In this document: one piece after another, positions 35,293-35,919 of the stretch | Position numbering within the stretch: the stretch's first letter is position 1 | Layout of the letters: every line of letters begins with the position of its first letter | From: a virus | Reading direction: 5' to 3' (one strand) | DNA length: 35,919 nucleotides | IMG/VR virus record: IMGVR_UViG_3300042691_028410 | Span: 1 to 35,919 of that record | The notes under the pieces: model-generated | What the model saw: only the letters and a program-made list of their open reading frames with translations | The model's database searches: none | Told to the model about the DNA's origin: nothing | Program-made: the position numbers and the translations under genes

Positions 35293-35844
35293 ATGAAAAG
35301 AATTATAAGTTTAACTGAATCGGATCTTACAAGAATCGTAATACGAGTTTTAAAAGAACAAGAAAAAATGCCAATATTACAACCACAAGAAATACCAAAC
35401 AACATACCCTACACCATTTCAAATGAAGTTGATGAGTTAAGGTTAAAAAGAGAAGAGTTAATGCGGGAATTTGAAAAATTGAATAAAAAAAGTGGTGGAA
35501 TGATGGGTAGAGTAAAAAACAAAATTGGTGATTTAGAAGATAGTGTAATTGAAGAAATTAATAGTATAAAAACTAATATTGAAATGAAGTTAGATGATAT
35601 AAAAAGAACATTAGTATTAATACGAATGAAATCACAACAAAAAAAACAAGATAGAAGACAGGAAAGAGAAATTAAAATTTTAGAAAGAGACATTGAAAAA
35701 TATGAAAAAAGTATTAATCAAATAAAAAATAAAAAAATTGTAACATCAAATGATTTAAAAGACATTATAGCTGTAGTGAACGGTGTATTAATGTGGACGA
35801 CTGCGGCGATAGGTGTAATTATAAACCGTAAGATGAATAACTAA
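35293..35844 (+). CDS. Leader-tagged coiled-coil protein with C-terminal hydrophobic segment
   Basis: A 183-residue protein. Residues 1-22 (MKRIISLTESDLTR...) are the common leader with L-T-E at 7-9 and L-K-E at 20-22. Residues about 45-150 are a highly charged helical region with heptad-like spacing (EVDELRLKREELMREFEKL; later ILERDIEKYEKSINQI), a probable coiled coil. Residues about 158-178 (IIAVVNGVLMWTTAAIGVII) form one hydrophobic helix long enough to cross a membrane, followed by a short basic tail. If the leader targets the head, this protein might act at the host membrane after injection. Otherwise a holin- or spanin-like role is possible, though no lysis gene is nearby. It has its own promoter and terminator. 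Confidence 0.85.
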   Translation: MKRIISLTESDLTRIVIRVLKEQEKMPILQPQEIPNNIPYTISNEVDELRLKREELMREFEKLNKKSGGMMGRVKNKIGDLEDSVIEEINSIKTNIEMKLDDIKRTLVLIRMKSQQKKQDRRQEREIKILERDIEKYEKSINQIKNKKIVTSNDLKDIIAVVNGVLMWTTAAIGVIINRKMNN

Positions 35845-35849
35845 AACTT

Positions 35850-35876
35850 AACCCACCCCAAAAAGGTGGGTTTTTT
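35850..35876 (+). terminator. Intrinsic terminator of the third leader gene
   Basis: AACCCACC pairs with GGTGGGTT in a perfect eight-base stem around a seven-base loop, followed by six T. The core is identical to the terminator at 32492-32518. Confidence 0.92.
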
Positions 35877-35881
35877 GTTAA

Positions 35882-35912
35882 TTGACATTTTAATCAAATT
35901 TGACTATATTTA
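35882..35912 (+). promoter_or_regulatory. Bacteroidota-type promoter at the right edge
   Basis: TTG (35882-35884), 20 bases, then TATATTTA (35905-35912) fits the Bacteroidota -33/-7 pattern; TTGACA with TATATT at 17 bases also fits a sigma-70 reading. The ATG at 35917-35919, the last three bases of the window, probably opens the next gene. It follows a terminator directly, as the promoter at 32523 does. Confidence 0.6.
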
Positions 35913-35919
35913 GTCTATG

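Noticed and set aside
1-35919. tRNA or rRNA genes
   Set aside because: Gaps between genes are all short (largest about 125 bases, holding a terminator and promoter), and no cloverleaf-like sequence was noticed in them.

Overview
The window is a dense, AT-rich stretch of a tailed-phage genome in which every supported gene lies on the + strand. Its baseplate genes (a gp25-like wedge protein followed by a gp6/J-like protein) point to a contractile-tailed (myovirus) phage. A Bacteroidota host is suggested by several independent signs: SprB-type adhesin repeats in a fibre protein, a DUF5522 protein, start codons preceded by A-rich leaders rather than Shine-Dalgarno sequences, and two promoters that fit the Bacteroidota -33/-7 pattern (TTTG-N19-TAnnTTTG). 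The host assignment is inference.

Layout. 1-346: an upstream terminator and a DUF5522 gene with its own terminator. 351-904: a small gene with a conserved leader. 957-16266: the baseplate and tail block: gp25-like, gp6/J-like, a 1746-aa structural giant with an internal hydrophobic region, four less familiar structural proteins and a 1000-aa protein with a tail-protein-I-like core. 16266-31399: the fibre/adhesin block: an SprB-repeat fibre with a Pro/Thr/Ser linker, three very small related proteins, a 1031-aa fibre with a C-terminal S74 intramolecular chaperone, three sugar-transferase-like genes, a multi-domain fibre with three Pro-Thr linkers, a second SprB-type fibre and a 728-aa collar/fibre-like protein. 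31406-32011: a RuvC-like nuclease. 32060-32431: a second leader gene. 32558-35249: a replication-type operon behind a host-like promoter: zinc/TOPRIM primase, PD-(D/E)XK nuclease, zinc-ribbon protein and small ORFs. 35293-35844: a third leader gene. At the very end is a new promoter and a start codon for a gene that continues outside.

The most interesting signal is a set of three otherwise unrelated small genes (374, 32060, 35293). Each starts with the same 22-residue amphipathic leader (MK[RK]xIxLTE[ST]DLT...), and the leader holds two aligned [IL]-x-E sites, at residues 7-9 and 20-22. That is the cleavage consensus of the T4-type prohead protease gp21, and the layout recalls the capsid-targeting propeptide of T4 internal proteins. 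All three also share a TATATTTATT promoter element 13-14 bases before the ATG, and two end in the same terminator, like moron cassettes. I infer a modular system that loads cargo proteins into the phage head.

A second theme is a possible self-glycosylating tail-fibre island: a GT60/GlcNAc-transferase-like gene and two further sugar-transferase-like genes sit among fibres carrying mucin-like Pro-Thr linkers. A third is transcription logic: a -10-like TATTTAT element with no -35 precedes virion genes, often so near the ATG that leaderless or nearly leaderless mRNAs are implied, while the replication operon uses host-type promoters.
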